Positions 1 to 9,173 of a DNA stretch of 64,000 nucleotides are shown here, piece after piece. Under the pieces are notes generated by a model, which saw nothing but the letters and a program-made list of their open reading frames with translations, had not been told where the DNA came from and did no database searches. The stretch comes from Njordibacter sp937773555 (GTDB lineage: Bacteria > Pseudomonadota > Gammaproteobacteria > Pseudomonadales > Balneatricaceae). Location of the stretch: NCBI RefSeq assembly GCF_047730085.1, contig NZ_CP159830.1, positions 1,054,001 to 1,118,000 of the forward strand, given 5' to 3'. Made by a program: the position numbers and the translations under genes. The first letter of the stretch is position 1, and the number at the start of each line of letters is the position of its first letter.

Positions 1-350
1 CGGCTATTGGCACTTATTCACAAGCTGTCAAAGTAGACAATACAGTTTATATTTCTGGACAAATTCCATTGGACCCAGAAACAATGTTGCTAGTGAGTGA
101 TGACTTTGCAGCCCAAGCTACACAAGTTTTTGAAAACTTAAAGGCTGTAGCCGAAGCCAGTGGTGGTTCCCTTGCAGATGCCGTTAAATTGAATATTTCT
201 ATGACTGATCTAGCTAACTTTCCCACCATTAATTTAATTATGGCGACTTATTTTGACCAGCCATACCCAGCTCGTGCGGCTGTTGGCATTAATGCCTTAC
301 CCAAAGGTGCTCAGGTAGAAATTGAAGCTATTTTGCACTTAGAGTCTTGA
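1..350 (+). CDS. ridA: RidA family enamine/imine deaminase, 5' end cut by window
   Basis: The gene enters from the left edge and is read from base 3 (AIGTYSQAV...). RidA/YjgF proteins hydrolyse reactive 2-aminoacrylate-type enamines made by PLP enzymes. Visible family marks are the YSQAV start region, VYISGQIPLDP, and the C-terminal block PYPARAAVGINALPKGAQVEIE, whose Arg binds the carboxylate in characterised RidA proteins. About 115 codons are present of a usual 125-130, so only the first residues are missing. The stop overlaps the first codon of the next gene, suggesting co-transcription. Family assignment is firm; the exact substrate is not shown. Confidence 0.9.
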   Translation, partial: AIGTYSQAVKVDNTVYISGQIPLDPETMLLVSDDFAAQATQVFENLKAVAEASGGSLADAVKLNISMTDLANFPTINLIMATYFDQPYPARAAVGINALPKGAQVEIEAILHLES

Positions 351-2152
351 AAAGTAATGCTAAACAAGGCTATGGACAGCATCAGATTAAGAACCTAAAA
401 GAACTTGAATTAATAGTTCTTTTAAAAACTTTGTGGCCCTATCTTATGATTCATAAGGCAAGGGTCATTATTGCTATGGCTTTGTTAGTGAGTTCAAAAG
501 GCGTAGCATTTCTCATTCCTTGGACCTTCAAGCATATCGTTGATGCTTTTGATGGTGGCAGTCCAGAACAACTATTAATGATCCCCTTGGGTTTTGTGCT
601 GCTATATGGTGGCCTGCGTTTTGGTTCAGTATTTTTAGGCGAACTGCGTGACGCAGTATTTAGCCGAGTGACCGAAAGTGCTATGCGTAAAGTTGGTTTA
701 GAAGTGTTCGCCCATTTGCACCAGCTTGAACTCGATTTTCATCTTAGCCGCCAAACTGGAGGCATCTCCCGTGACATAGACCGTGGTACTAATGGCATCA
801 ACTTTATGATGCGCTTTATGGTGTTTAACATTCTACCTACTATTCTTGAGCTAATTGGGGTGATGCTCATTTTGTTGTTAGCCTTTGACGTTTGGTTTTC
901 TGCAGTCACTTTAGTCTGTGTAGTGGTCTATGTAGTGTTTAGCATTAAAACTACAGAATGGCGCACTCGCTTTGTAAAAGAAGCCAATCGGTTGGATAGC
1001 AAGTCCAGTACCCGTGCAGTAGACAGCTTATTGAATTACGAAACAGTGAAGTATTTTAATAACGAAGCCTTTGAAGCTGAGCAATACAATGTGAACCTAC
1101 AAGCTTGGGAACAGGCACGTGTAGATAACCGTTTATCCCTAGCACTGCTTAATTCCGGGCAAGCCTTAATTATTGGTTTAGGGGTGACCTGTTTGATGTA
1201 TTTGGCAGCTAAAGGCGTTGCTGATGGTTCCATGACTATTGGTGATTTGGTAATGGTAAACTTGTATTTGCTACAGTTATTTGTGCCACTAAGTGCCTTA
1301 GGTTTTATTTATCGGGAGATACGCCGAGCCCTGTCTGACATTGAGAATATGTTTGGCCTATTAAAACGCCAGTCCACAGTGCAAGATAAAACTGATGCCC
1401 CCATCATCAATGTTCAGCATGCAGCTATAGAGTTTGAACAGGTTGATTTTAGTTACCAAAACCAGCGTCAAATTCTAAAAAAACTTAGTTTCAGCGTAGC
1501 TCCAGGGGAAAAAGTGGCCATTGTAGGCCCCAGTGGCTCTGGTAAGTCTACCATTGGGCGGCTGCTATTTCGGTTTTATGATATCAGTGTGGGCGCCATC
1601 CGCATTGATGGCCAGGACTTGAGAGATGTTCAGCAACTCAGCTTAAGGCAAGCTATTGGTGTAGTGCCCCAAGACACCGTTCTGTTTAATGATACTATCT
1701 GGAATAACGTGGCTTATGGCTGCACAGATGCCAGCGATGAAGCTATTTGGAAAGCCATTGATATGGCTTCTCTGCGCACTTTTGTAGAGTCTATTCCTGA
1801 AGGCGTGCAAACCATTGTAGGTGAACGTGGCCTAAAGGTATCTGGCGGTGAAAAGCAACGTATTGCTATCGCTAGAGTGTTACTTAAAAATCCATCAATA
1901 TTACTGTTTGATGAAGCGACTTCAGCACTAGATTCTGAATCTGAGCGAAGTATTCTTAAAGCTTTGGCACAAATATCAGCTAACAAAACCACCATTGTGA
2001 TTGCTCATCGGTTATCTACTATTGTGGATGCAGATCGAATTCTGGTCATTGATGATGGTAAACTTGTGGAGCAGGGTAGTCATCAAGAGTTACTCACTCA
2101 CGGTGGCCACTATGCTAGATTATGGCAAATGCAGCAGACGTCTAATGCGTAA
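347..2152 (+). CDS. ATM1-type ABC exporter (fused permease and ATPase)
   Basis: 601-residue half-transporter. An N-terminal membrane domain (about residues 30-320, several hydrophobic helices) is followed by an ABC ATPase with Walker A GPSGSGKST near residue 393, signature VSGGEKQR near 497 and Walker B ILLFDEAT near 517. The sequence resembles the ATM1/HMT1 group, whose members export glutathione or sulfur-containing compounds in iron-sulfur and metal homeostasis. The first codon is taken as TTG at 347, overlapping the ridA stop (TTGA); no good ribosome site or earlier start is seen. The 3' end overlaps the convergent aminotransferase gene by 11 bases. Family is clear; substrate is inferred from homology only. 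Confidence 0.85.
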   Translation: MKSNAKQGYGQHQIKNLKELELIVLLKTLWPYLMIHKARVIIAMALLVSSKGVAFLIPWTFKHIVDAFDGGSPEQLLMIPLGFVLLYGGLRFGSVFLGELRDAVFSRVTESAMRKVGLEVFAHLHQLELDFHLSRQTGGISRDIDRGTNGINFMMRFMVFNILPTILELIGVMLILLLAFDVWFSAVTLVCVVVYVVFSIKTTEWRTRFVKEANRLDSKSSTRAVDSLLNYETVKYFNNEAFEAEQYNVNLQAWEQARVDNRLSLALLNSGQALIIGLGVTCLMYLAAKGVADGSMTIGDLVMVNLYLLQLFVPLSALGFIYREIRRALSDIENMFGLLKRQSTVQDKTDAPIINVQHAAIEFEQVDFSYQNQRQILKKLSFSVAPGEKVAIVGPSGSGKSTIGRLLFRFYDISVGAIRIDGQDLRDVQQLSLRQAIGVVPQDTVLFNDTIWNNVAYGCTDASDEAIWKAIDMASLRTFVESIPEGVQTIVGERGLKVSGGEKQRIAIARVLLKNPSILLFDEATSALDSESERSILKALAQISANKTTIVIAHRLSTIVDADRILVIDDGKLVEQGSHQELLTHGGHYARLWQMQQTSNA

Positions 2153-3332
2153 AAAACTGCTTTAAGCGCCCACAGGCTAGCTGCAAAACAGCCATGTCTG
2201 TGGCATAAGAAAGACGAAAATGATCCGGCAGGCCAAAAGCACTGCCAGGCACTAGCGCCACCCCAGTGCTGGCCAATAGGTGTTTTAATAGGTCTACATC
2301 ATTCTGGTAATTTAGCTGAGCCATTGCCCCACTGCAATCTACGAAGCTATAAAAAGTCCCTTGGCTAGGTAACGCCTTAAGTCCTGGCATCATGTTGATC
2401 TGCTCAACAACATAATTGTGCCTGCGTTGATATGCCTTGACCATAGGGGCTAATATACCCTGAGGACCCTCTAAGGCGGCTAGGGCGGCTGCTTGACTAA
2501 TGCTGCTTGCGCACGAGCTAGATTCTACCTGCACATTGGTCATAGCGGCGATAATAGCTTCTGGACCAACAGCATAACCAATTCGCCAGCCCGTCATGGC
2601 ATAAGCTTTGGATACACCATTGACTAACACACAGCGATTAATGAGATCTGGACATACATTCAGCAAATTTACCAAAGGCTCTTGGCCCCAATAAATATGT
2701 TCGTATATATCGTCACTTACAATGATAACGTGTGGATTCACCCGCAGTACTTTACCAATAGCCATTAATTCGCTAGGGCTATAGGCTTGACCACTGGGGT
2801 TGCCTGGGCTGTTGAGTATTAATAATTTAGTAGCAGGTGTAATTGCATCGGCCAGTTGTGTAGCCGTCAGTTTAAAGGCTTGAGATGCTGGACAAGGTAT
2901 AGTGACACACGTGGCGCCAGCCATGGTCACCATGGCCGAATAAGACACCCAGTAGGGTGCTGGCAGAATCACTTGGTCACCCACATTTAAGAGGGCAACA
3001 GTGAGGTTGTAGATGCTTTGTTTAGCACCATTACTCACTAAAACCTGTTGCATCTGGTAGCTGAGCAGGTTGTCTCGTTGGTATTTATCACACACAGCCT
3101 GGCGTAAGGCCAAGGTCCCGGCTACATTGGTGTAGCGTGTTTGGCCAGCATTCATAGCCATCATTGCGGCTTCGATAACGTGGTTAGGGGTATCAAAATC
3201 TGGCTCACCAACAGCTAGATTGATCACGTCCTCTCCCTCAGCTTTCATTTGTGAGGCAAGGTTACTAATGCTCACCGTAGCAGAGGGCGTAAAAGAATGT
3301 AATCGTTGCGAAAGAGGCCACGTCACTGGCAT
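2142..3332 (-). CDS. Class I/II PLP aminotransferase, aspartate aminotransferase type
   Basis: 396 residues with the fold-type I layout of the AspC/AatA 1-gamma subgroup: NLAVGEPDFDTP near residue 38, NSPGNPSGQ near 175, VSDDIYEHI near 204, and the PLP Schiff-base lysine in GVSKAYAMTGWRIGYA near 240. The C-terminal substrate Arg lies in FRLSYA. It would exchange amino groups between aspartate (or a related amino acid) and 2-oxoglutarate in the cytoplasm. It is convergent with the ABC exporter (11-base overlap) and divergent from uvrB (77-base gap). Close relatives also accept prephenate or aromatic acids, so the substrate is not fixed by sequence. Confidence 0.87.
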   Translation of the reverse strand: MPVTWPLSQRLHSFTPSATVSISNLASQMKAEGEDVINLAVGEPDFDTPNHVIEAAMMAMNAGQTRYTNVAGTLALRQAVCDKYQRDNLLSYQMQQVLVSNGAKQSIYNLTVALLNVGDQVILPAPYWVSYSAMVTMAGATCVTIPCPASQAFKLTATQLADAITPATKLLILNSPGNPSGQAYSPSELMAIGKVLRVNPHVIIVSDDIYEHIYWGQEPLVNLLNVCPDLINRCVLVNGVSKAYAMTGWRIGYAVGPEAIIAAMTNVQVESSSCASSISQAAALAALEGPQGILAPMVKAYQRRHNYVVEQINMMPGLKALPSQGTFYSFVDCSGAMAQLNYQNDVDLLKHLLASTGVALVPGSAFGLPDHFRLSYATDMAVLQLACGRLKQFFTH

Positions 3333-3409
3333 AACTCCGTTATACTATTGGGTTTGCTGGTTAGGGTATCACGCTAGGCCCTAGATAATGAATCCAAATG
3401 ACATAAATA

Positions 3410-5437
3410 ATGAATCCTCTATTTGAATTGAAGTCAAAATTTGAGCCTGCTGGTGATCAGCCGACGGCTATTAAACAGTTGATAGAAGGCGTTGATGCTG
3501 GCTTAGCTGCGCAAACATTACTTGGTGTGACTGGCTCAGGCAAAACGTTTACTATTGCTAAGGTGATTGAAAAAGTGCAACGGCCTACGCTGGTTATGGT
3601 GCATAACAAAACCTTGGCAGCGCAGTTATATGGTGAGTTTAAGGAGTTCTTCCCTAATAATTCGGTAGAATACTTTGTATCTTACTACGACTACTATCAG
3701 CCAGAAGCCTATGTGCCAGCATCAGACACCTTTATCGACAAAGACTCATCTGTAAACGAACACATTGAGCAAATGCGCCTGTCGGCTACTAAGGCGTTAT
3801 TAGAACGGTCTGACACTATTATTGTTGCCACTGTGTCTGCCATTTATGGTTTGGGTGACCCAGAGCTTTACCATAAAATGGTGCTGCACCTAAACCGTGG
3901 TGACAAGTGGGAACAGCGTGATTTAGTGCGGCGCTTGGCAGAGCTCCAATACAAGCGCAATGATTTAGATTTTCACCGTGCCACTTATCGGGTGCGTGGT
4001 GACGTGATTGATGTGTTTCCTGCAGAATCTGATGAAGAAGCAGTACGCATTGAATTGTTTGATGACGAAATAGAGCGCTTAAGCTACTTTGATCCTCTCA
4101 CCGGTCAAGTATTGCGCAAAGTACCACGGCTTACTATCTACCCAAAAACTCACTATGTTACGCCCAGAGAAACCTTGTTAAGCGCCATTGACGAGATTGA
4201 GCTTGAGCTTAAAGACCGTTTGGAGTATTTCCGCGAAAACGACAAGTTAGTAGAAGCGCAGCGATTAGAGCAGCGCACCCGTTACGACATAGAAATGATT
4301 CGAGAGCTTGGGTTTTGTTCGGGCATAGAAAACTATTCACACTACTTGTCTGGTCGTAAGCCTGGCGAGCCACCACCTACGCTATTTGATTATTTGCCAG
4401 CAGAGGCTTTGTTGGTCATGGATGAGTCTCACGTGAGCGTGCCGCAGCTAGGTGCTATGTACAAAGGTGACAGGTCGCGCAAAGAAACACTGGTGCAGTA
4501 CGGCTTTAGACTGCCCACGGCCCTTGATAACAGGCCCATGAAGTTTGAAGAGTGGGAAGACATTGCGCCACAAAAGATTTTCGTGTCAGCTACGCCTAGC
4601 GTGTATGAAAATGAACATGCCGACTGCATAGTAGAGCAGGTGGTCAGACCTACAGGCTTAATCGATCCGCCTATTGAGATACGTCCAGCCACATCTCAAG
4701 TCGATGACTTGATGTCTGAAATCAATATTCGCGCTGCTAAAGATGAGCGTGTTTTAGCCATTGTGTTAACCAAGCGCATGGCTGAAGACTTAACAGATTA
4801 TTTGCATGAGCACGGTATTAGAGTGCGCTATTTGCACTCAGACATCGATACTGTGGAACGGGTAGAAATAGTGCGAGACCTCCGCCTTGGTGAGTTTGAC
4901 GTATTGGTAGGCATAAACCTTTTACGAGAGGGCTTAGATATGCCTGAAGTGTCTTTGGTGGCTATTCTTGATGCAGACAAAGAAGGCTTTTTGCGTTCAG
5001 AGCGTTCGCTTATTCAAACCATAGGCCGAGCTGCACGAAACTTAAATGGTAGGGCTATTTTGTATGCTGAAAAGATTACTGGCTCCATGCAACGCGCTAT
5101 GGACGAGACGGATCGTAGGCGTGATTTGCAGATCGAACACAACAAAATCAATAACATCACACCTAAAGGTGTGGTTAAGTCTGTGCAAGACATCATGGAG
5201 GGTGCCTACACGCCAGGCTCTGGTAAAAACAAAGGTAGTAAGTCGGGTAAAAAGTCAGATCAAGATGATTTAGATTACACCACTGATAGTGAGCTGCTCA
5301 ATAGCAAGCACCTGGCTAAGCTTATAGGCAAAACTGAAGATGCGATGTATGAAGCGTCGAAAAATTTAAAGTTTGAGCAAGCAGGTCGCTATCGCGATCA
5401 GTTGCATCACCTTAAAATACAGATGATGAGCCGTTAG
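3410..5437 (+). CDS. uvrB: UvrABC excinuclease subunit B
   Basis: 675 residues, normal UvrB length. UvrB takes damaged DNA from UvrA and recruits UvrC for dual incision in nucleotide excision repair. Seen: Walker A GVTGSGKT near residue 40, the beta-hairpin region YFVSYYDYYQPEAYVP near 90, helicase motif DESHV near 340, VGINLLREGLDMPEVSLVA near 500, QTIGRAARN, and the C-terminal UVR domain (about residues 635-670) that contacts UvrC. No CTG-N10-CAG LexA box is visible in the 77-base upstream gap. Assignment is certain. Confidence 0.98.
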   Translation: MNPLFELKSKFEPAGDQPTAIKQLIEGVDAGLAAQTLLGVTGSGKTFTIAKVIEKVQRPTLVMVHNKTLAAQLYGEFKEFFPNNSVEYFVSYYDYYQPEAYVPASDTFIDKDSSVNEHIEQMRLSATKALLERSDTIIVATVSAIYGLGDPELYHKMVLHLNRGDKWEQRDLVRRLAELQYKRNDLDFHRATYRVRGDVIDVFPAESDEEAVRIELFDDEIERLSYFDPLTGQVLRKVPRLTIYPKTHYVTPRETLLSAIDEIELELKDRLEYFRENDKLVEAQRLEQRTRYDIEMIRELGFCSGIENYSHYLSGRKPGEPPPTLFDYLPAEALLVMDESHVSVPQLGAMYKGDRSRKETLVQYGFRLPTALDNRPMKFEEWEDIAPQKIFVSATPSVYENEHADCIVEQVVRPTGLIDPPIEIRPATSQVDDLMSEINIRAAKDERVLAIVLTKRMAEDLTDYLHEHGIRVRYLHSDIDTVERVEIVRDLRLGEFDVLVGINLLREGLDMPEVSLVAILDADKEGFLRSERSLIQTIGRAARNLNGRAILYAEKITGSMQRAMDETDRRRDLQIEHNKINNITPKGVVKSVQDIMEGAYTPGSGKNKGSKSGKKSDQDDLDYTTDSELLNSKHLAKLIGKTEDAMYEASKNLKFEQAGRYRDQLHHLKIQMMSR

Positions 5438-5444
5438 GTGTTAG

Positions 5445-6230
5445 TTAACTACCGCTAGTGGGGTGCAAATAAAGCTCAGCTTCAGTGCTTACCGCTTTAG
5501 TGATGGTATCGAGAACGCCCCTATATTGCGTTAAATCTTCTACTGTGTGCCGAGAGGTAGACGTAGCGATTGAGATGGCACCCATCACCTGGCCTGATGA
5601 CGTTAAAATAGGTGCGGCGATACTAATGATGCCGTTTTCGTGTTCTTCTTTGTCATAAGCCACCCCTTCACGTTTAATAGTGATTAATTCGTCCAGTAAA
5701 GCCTCTTTGTTTGTGATTGTGGTGTTGGTAAACTTTATATAAGTTTGCCTTTGCAGTGCATAGTCTTGCCGTTCTGGTTGCATATAAGCCAGCATCACCT
5801 TGCCCACTCCAGTGCAGTGGGCTGGAGCAATACGCCCAACTTGGGCTAGTGTTTCAAAGCGCTGTGACGTATGGCGCTTGTCTATAAAGAGCACTTGTCC
5901 ATTTTCAATTTGGGCCAAATGCACAGTTTCGCCTACTTCACCAGCCAATTGGTTCAAATAAGGCGATGCGATAGGCCCTAAGGAAGCTTGTTTCCAAGCA
6001 TGATGCGCAAGGCGAACTAAACGCATACCCAGGGAATACTTCTGGCTTTCTGCATCATAGCTGAGCATTGCCTGGCTGGTCATAGTTTGTAACAAACGGT
6101 AGGTAGTGGCTTTTGGAAAAGGGCTCAATGCTAAAATGTTATTGAAACGCAAAGACTGCTCGGCATCTGCAATAATATCGAGCATCAGTAAGGCCTTGCC
6201 TACGGTTCCATCCTTTAGCGCGTGGTTCAT
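5445..6230 (-). CDS. IclR family transcriptional regulator
   Basis: 261 residues: N-terminal winged helix-turn-helix (about residues 8-70, with FPKATTYRLLQTM as recognition helix) and a C-terminal effector domain holding GVGKVMLAYM and the AISIATS segment typical of IclR. IclR proteins bind sugar acids or aromatic acids and repress or activate catabolic operons. It lies downstream of the leftward ABC ATPase gene and next to the galactoside operon, so control of that operon is the obvious inference. The palindromes at 7652-7670 and 7784-7799 are candidate binding sites. The target was not shown directly. Confidence 0.88.
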   Translation of the reverse strand: MNHALKDGTVGKALLMLDIIADAEQSLRFNNILALSPFPKATTYRLLQTMTSQAMLSYDAESQKYSLGMRLVRLAHHAWKQASLGPIASPYLNQLAGEVGETVHLAQIENGQVLFIDKRHTSQRFETLAQVGRIAPAHCTGVGKVMLAYMQPERQDYALQRQTYIKFTNTTITNKEALLDELITIKREGVAYDKEEHENGIISIAAPILTSSGQVMGAISIATSTSRHTVEDLTQYRGVLDTITKAVSTEAELYLHPTSGS

Positions 6231-6421
6231 AGTGGTGTCACTTGTCTTGTGTGGGTCATAGTAAGCGCCAATATCAATGCAAATTCCATATAATGAGACT
6301 TCGTAGGCTAGCAGTTTGTATTTAAGCTGGCAATTGTTTTAAGTCGCTTCTAAAACCTTCATAAGCGATACACCACACCCATTTACGCTGCCTTCAATAA
6401 TAGAGATATCTACTCTACTGT

Positions 6422-6510
6422 TGTTCGTTAACTAATGGGTCTGAAGAGGACCTCTTGATGACCACTATAAACACGCTTGCGTGTTGATTAGGCTGAAATG
6501 TTAACGAACA
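6422..6510. repeat. Nested inverted repeats at the 3' end of the ABC ATPase gene
   Basis: TGTTCGTTAAC (6422-6432) and GTTAACGAACA (6500-6510) are perfect 11-base inverted copies; the right copy includes the stop codon of the leftward ATPase gene. Between them are two more perfect hairpins, AAGAGG-A-CCTCTT (6444-6456) and AACACGC-TT-GCGTGTT (6470-6485). In the leftward transcript these could act as a transcript-stabilising or attenuating structure between the ATPase and iclR genes. No strong U-tract follows, so a classical terminator is not claimed. Confidence 0.5.
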
Positions 6511-7562
6511 CGTAGCTCTGTTTGAGTGTCAAATAGCATCACCTCGTCTATGTCTAACGCTAGATTAATGGTTTCCACGCCACGCTCTAGAACACTACCA
6601 CGCTGCTCTATAATAAGCTTTTCGCCAGTGCTTGTTTGCAAGTGCACATAGGATACGCCGCCCAAATGTTCAATAATATCGACTTTAAACGGATTGGGAT
6701 GCTCACTCTCTACAAAATGCTGAGGGCGGATACCAACCACCAGTTTTGTCCCGTCTGCAGGAAGCGTTGCACGAGATGGCACTGCTATATTATTTAACCC
6801 AGGCACCTTTATTTTGCCTTCTTCTACAACAGCGCCTAAAAAGTTCATGCCTGGAGAGCCAATGAAGCCAGCAACAAATTTGTTAACTGGGTTGTTGTAT
6901 AGTTCTAGTGGAGAGCCTACTTGTTCAATTTTTCCAGCCCTTAGCACTACGATCTTATCAGCCATGGTCATGGCTTCTACTTGATCGTGGGTGACATAAA
7001 TCATGGTTGCGCCTAACTCTTTGTGAAGATGAGCAAGTTCAACACGCATTTCTACTCTTAATTCGGCGTCTAAGTTAGACAGTGGCTCATCAAACAAGAA
7101 CACTTCTGGGCCACGCACAATGGCGCGACCAATGGCAACGCGCTGGCGCTGGCCACCTGACAACGCACGTGGCTTGCGGTCAAGGTACGGGTTTAGTTGT
7201 AATATGTTAGAAGCGTGATCTACTTTTTTGATAATTTCAAGCTTAGGCACCTTATTCATTTTAAGCCCAAAGCTCATGTTTTCTCGCACGGTCATGTGCG
7301 GGTACAACGCATAGGTCTGAAACACCATAGCCACACCGCGCTCCGAGGGGTCTGCTGTCGTAACATCACGTTCACCAATACTAATGTTGCCTGAAGTAAT
7401 GTCTTCTAACCCAGCAATCATGCGAAGAAGAGTGGACTTTCCACACCCAGAGGGCCCTACAAAAACACAAAAATCTCCCGCTTCAATATGTAAGTCCACC
7501 CCATGGATAACACGGATGTCATCGTAGTTTTTGGTGGCATTGATTAAAGAAACGCTAGACAT
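6501..7562 (-). CDS. Sugar ABC transporter ATPase (UgpC/MsmK/MalK type)
   Basis: 353 residues with Walker A GPSGCGKST near residue 36, Q-loop MVFQTYALYPHMTV near 80, signature LSGGQRQRVAIGRA near 134, Walker B VFLFDEPLSNLD near 155, switch His in YVTHDQVEAMT near 190, and a C-terminal OB-type regulatory domain (about 240-353). This is the CUT1 carbohydrate ATPase type that drives a pair of MalF/MalG-like permeases. It is transcribed away from the binding-protein and permease genes across a 263-base promoter region, and would be the energy subunit of that importer. A shared ATPase for several sugars is also possible. Confidence 0.93.
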   Translation of the reverse strand: MSSVSLINATKNYDDIRVIHGVDLHIEAGDFCVFVGPSGCGKSTLLRMIAGLEDITSGNISIGERDVTTADPSERGVAMVFQTYALYPHMTVRENMSFGLKMNKVPKLEIIKKVDHASNILQLNPYLDRKPRALSGGQRQRVAIGRAIVRGPEVFLFDEPLSNLDAELRVEMRVELAHLHKELGATMIYVTHDQVEAMTMADKIVVLRAGKIEQVGSPLELYNNPVNKFVAGFIGSPGMNFLGAVVEEGKIKVPGLNNIAVPSRATLPADGTKLVVGIRPQHFVESEHPNPFKVDIIEHLGGVSYVHLQTSTGEKLIIEQRGSVLERGVETINLALDIDEVMLFDTQTELRVR

Positions 7563-7651
7563 GGTTGTAACCCTTTTGTGTTTACTTCATATAAGATGCG
7601 GCAATGTCACTTTATTTCTATCTAATGTAGTCTTTAATGTAGCCTACAGCA

Positions 7652-7670
7652 CAGATAACCATGTTATCTG
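7652..7670. promoter_or_regulatory. Perfect palindrome, candidate operator of the galactoside operon
   Basis: CAGATAAC-CAT-GTTATCTG is an 8+3+8 perfect palindrome in the intergenic region between the two divergent transporter transcription units, 64 bases upstream of a TTGACA element. A related shorter dyad lies at 7784-7799 downstream of the promoter. This arrangement fits a regulator binding on both sides of the promoter. IclR or another regulator is an inference. Confidence 0.55.
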
Positions 7671-7733
7671 ACTTTATTATATTAATACCAGCCTAGAATA
7701 GTGATTTCGAAGCTGTATAAAACGAGAAAGTGT

Positions 7734-7763
7734 TTGACAAAACCACCTTCTCATATTTATTAT
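7734..7763 (+). promoter_or_regulatory. Sigma70-like promoter of the galactoside operon
   Basis: TTGACA at 7734-7739 and TATTAT at 7758-7763 are separated by 18 bases, upstream of the binding-protein gene (ATG 7826). It lies between two related dyads. Prediction from consensus only. Confidence 0.55.
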
Positions 7764-7783
7764 TCCATTGCAATAATTGAAAA

Positions 7784-7799
7784 CAGATCCCATTATCTG
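7784..7799. promoter_or_regulatory. Second operator-like dyad
   Basis: CAGAT-CCCATT-ATCTG shares the CAGAT...CAT...TATCTG skeleton with the palindrome at 7652-7670 and sits between the predicted -10 and the start codon of the binding-protein gene, where a repressor would block transcription. Confidence 0.4.
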
Positions 7800-7825
7800 G
7801 AACTTAATAACAACGGAGAACCACA

Positions 7826-9064
7826 ATGTTGCATAATAAAAAAACTTTAGCTGCTCTTTTTGCTGCAGTTTCTATGATGTCTGTAAACGCATTTTCGGGC
7901 GAATTAGTAATCAATACTGATACGTCTGATCCAGCTCCAAAAGCGGCTTTTGATAATTTAATCGCTGGCTTTGAAGCAGAAAATCCTGACGTGAATGTCA
8001 CCTGGAATTTATTCGATCATGAAGGTTACAAAACCTCTATCCGTAACTTCCTTACCGCAGACGCACCCGACTTGGCCAACTGGTATGCTGGTAATCGTAT
8101 GTTGCCATACGTAAATGCTGGGTTATTTGAGCCAGTAGATGATGTCTGGGCAGCTAACGGATTGAACGAGTCCCTCTCTTCTGCAGCGGCTTCAATGACC
8201 ATTGATGGTAAGAAGTGGGGCGTGCCTTACACTTATTACAACTGGGGTGTTTATTACCGCACAGATATATTTGAGCAGAACAACATTACCGTGCCTACAG
8301 ACTGGGCTAGCTTTATGGCCGCTGGTGAAACTCTTAACGCCGCTGGCATTACGCCTATTACCATCGGTACTAAGTACTTATGGACTGCGGCAGGCGTATT
8401 TGATTACCTGAACTTGCGTACCAACGGTTATGATTTCCATATGGCGCTGACTAAGGGTGAAGCGTCTTGGACTGATGACCGTGTAAGAGCCACTATGGCT
8501 AATTGGAAAGAATTAATAGATGCAGATTTCTTCCTTGAAAATCATGCAGCTTATTCTTGGCAGGAAGCCTTGGCGCCAATGATACAAGGCAAAGCTGCCA
8601 TGTATGTTATGGGTAACTTCGCTGTAGCGCCATTGCGTGACGGTGGCTTAACTGATGACCAGTTAGGTTTTTTCCAGTTCCCTATGATTGACTCTAGCGT
8701 GCCTATGGCCGAAGAAGCACCTACTGATACAATGCATATCCCTGCGAACGCAAAAAACAAGGTAGACGCAAAGCGTTTCTTGGCGTATCTGGCGCGTGCA
8801 GACGTTCAGTCTGAAATGAATGCAACTTTGGGTCAGTTACCTATTAACAGTGGCTCTACTGTTTCTGATGACAAATTCCTACAGTCTGGCTACGAGATGC
8901 TGTCTAATACCGATGGTGGTATTGCCCAGTTCTTTGACCGTGATGCACCTGCAGAAATGGCTTCAGCTGGTATGGAAGGCTTCCAGGAGTTTATGGTTAA
9001 GCCTGAACGCCTAGATACTATTCTTAAACGTTTAGAAAAAGTACGTACTCGTGTTTATAAGTAA
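7826..9064 (+). CDS. Sugar ABC transporter periplasmic binding protein
   Basis: 412 residues, family-1 extracellular solute-binding protein. Residues 1-23 form a Sec signal peptide (basic MLHNKK, hydrophobic core, cleavage near NAFSG); there is no lipobox, so a soluble periplasmic protein is expected. The mature part begins ELVINTDTSDP and contains the NWYAGNRMLPYV and WGVPYTYYNWGVYYR segments typical of CUT1 binding proteins. A GGAG ribosome site precedes ATG 7826. A strong hairpin follows the gene before the permease genes, as expected for a protein made in excess of its permease. From the operon it probably binds galactosides; the ligand is inferred. Confidence 0.92.
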   Translation: MLHNKKTLAALFAAVSMMSVNAFSGELVINTDTSDPAPKAAFDNLIAGFEAENPDVNVTWNLFDHEGYKTSIRNFLTADAPDLANWYAGNRMLPYVNAGLFEPVDDVWAANGLNESLSSAAASMTIDGKKWGVPYTYYNWGVYYRTDIFEQNNITVPTDWASFMAAGETLNAAGITPITIGTKYLWTAAGVFDYLNLRTNGYDFHMALTKGEASWTDDRVRATMANWKELIDADFFLENHAAYSWQEALAPMIQGKAAMYVMGNFAVAPLRDGGLTDDQLGFFQFPMIDSSVPMAEEAPTDTMHIPANAKNKVDAKRFLAYLARADVQSEMNATLGQLPINSGSTVSDDKFLQSGYEMLSNTDGGIAQFFDRDAPAEMASAGMEGFQEFMVKPERLDTILKRLEKVRTRVYK

Positions 9065-9078
9065 ATAGATCACGTGCT

Positions 9079-9138
9079 GCCAGCTTCTGTTTACCCTAGT
9101 GTTGCTAGTGTAATTTTTTAAACAGGAGCTGGCTTTTT
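9079..9138 (+). terminator. Hairpin with T-run between binding protein and permease genes
   Basis: GCCAGCT-T-CTGTTTA at 9079-9093 pairs with TAAACAG-G-AGCTGGC at 9119-9133 (15 positions, one G-T), followed by TTTTTCT. Placed inside the operon, it probably ends a share of transcripts after the binding-protein gene and may protect that mRNA from 3' decay. Confidence 0.75.
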
Positions 9139-9173
9139 CTATTGCAGTTGAAGACTCTATTAAGGATAAGTCT

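Noticed and set aside
3333..3409. LexA (SOS) box upstream of uvrB
   Set aside because: No CTG-N10-CAG pattern could be found in the gap between the aminotransferase gene and uvrB.
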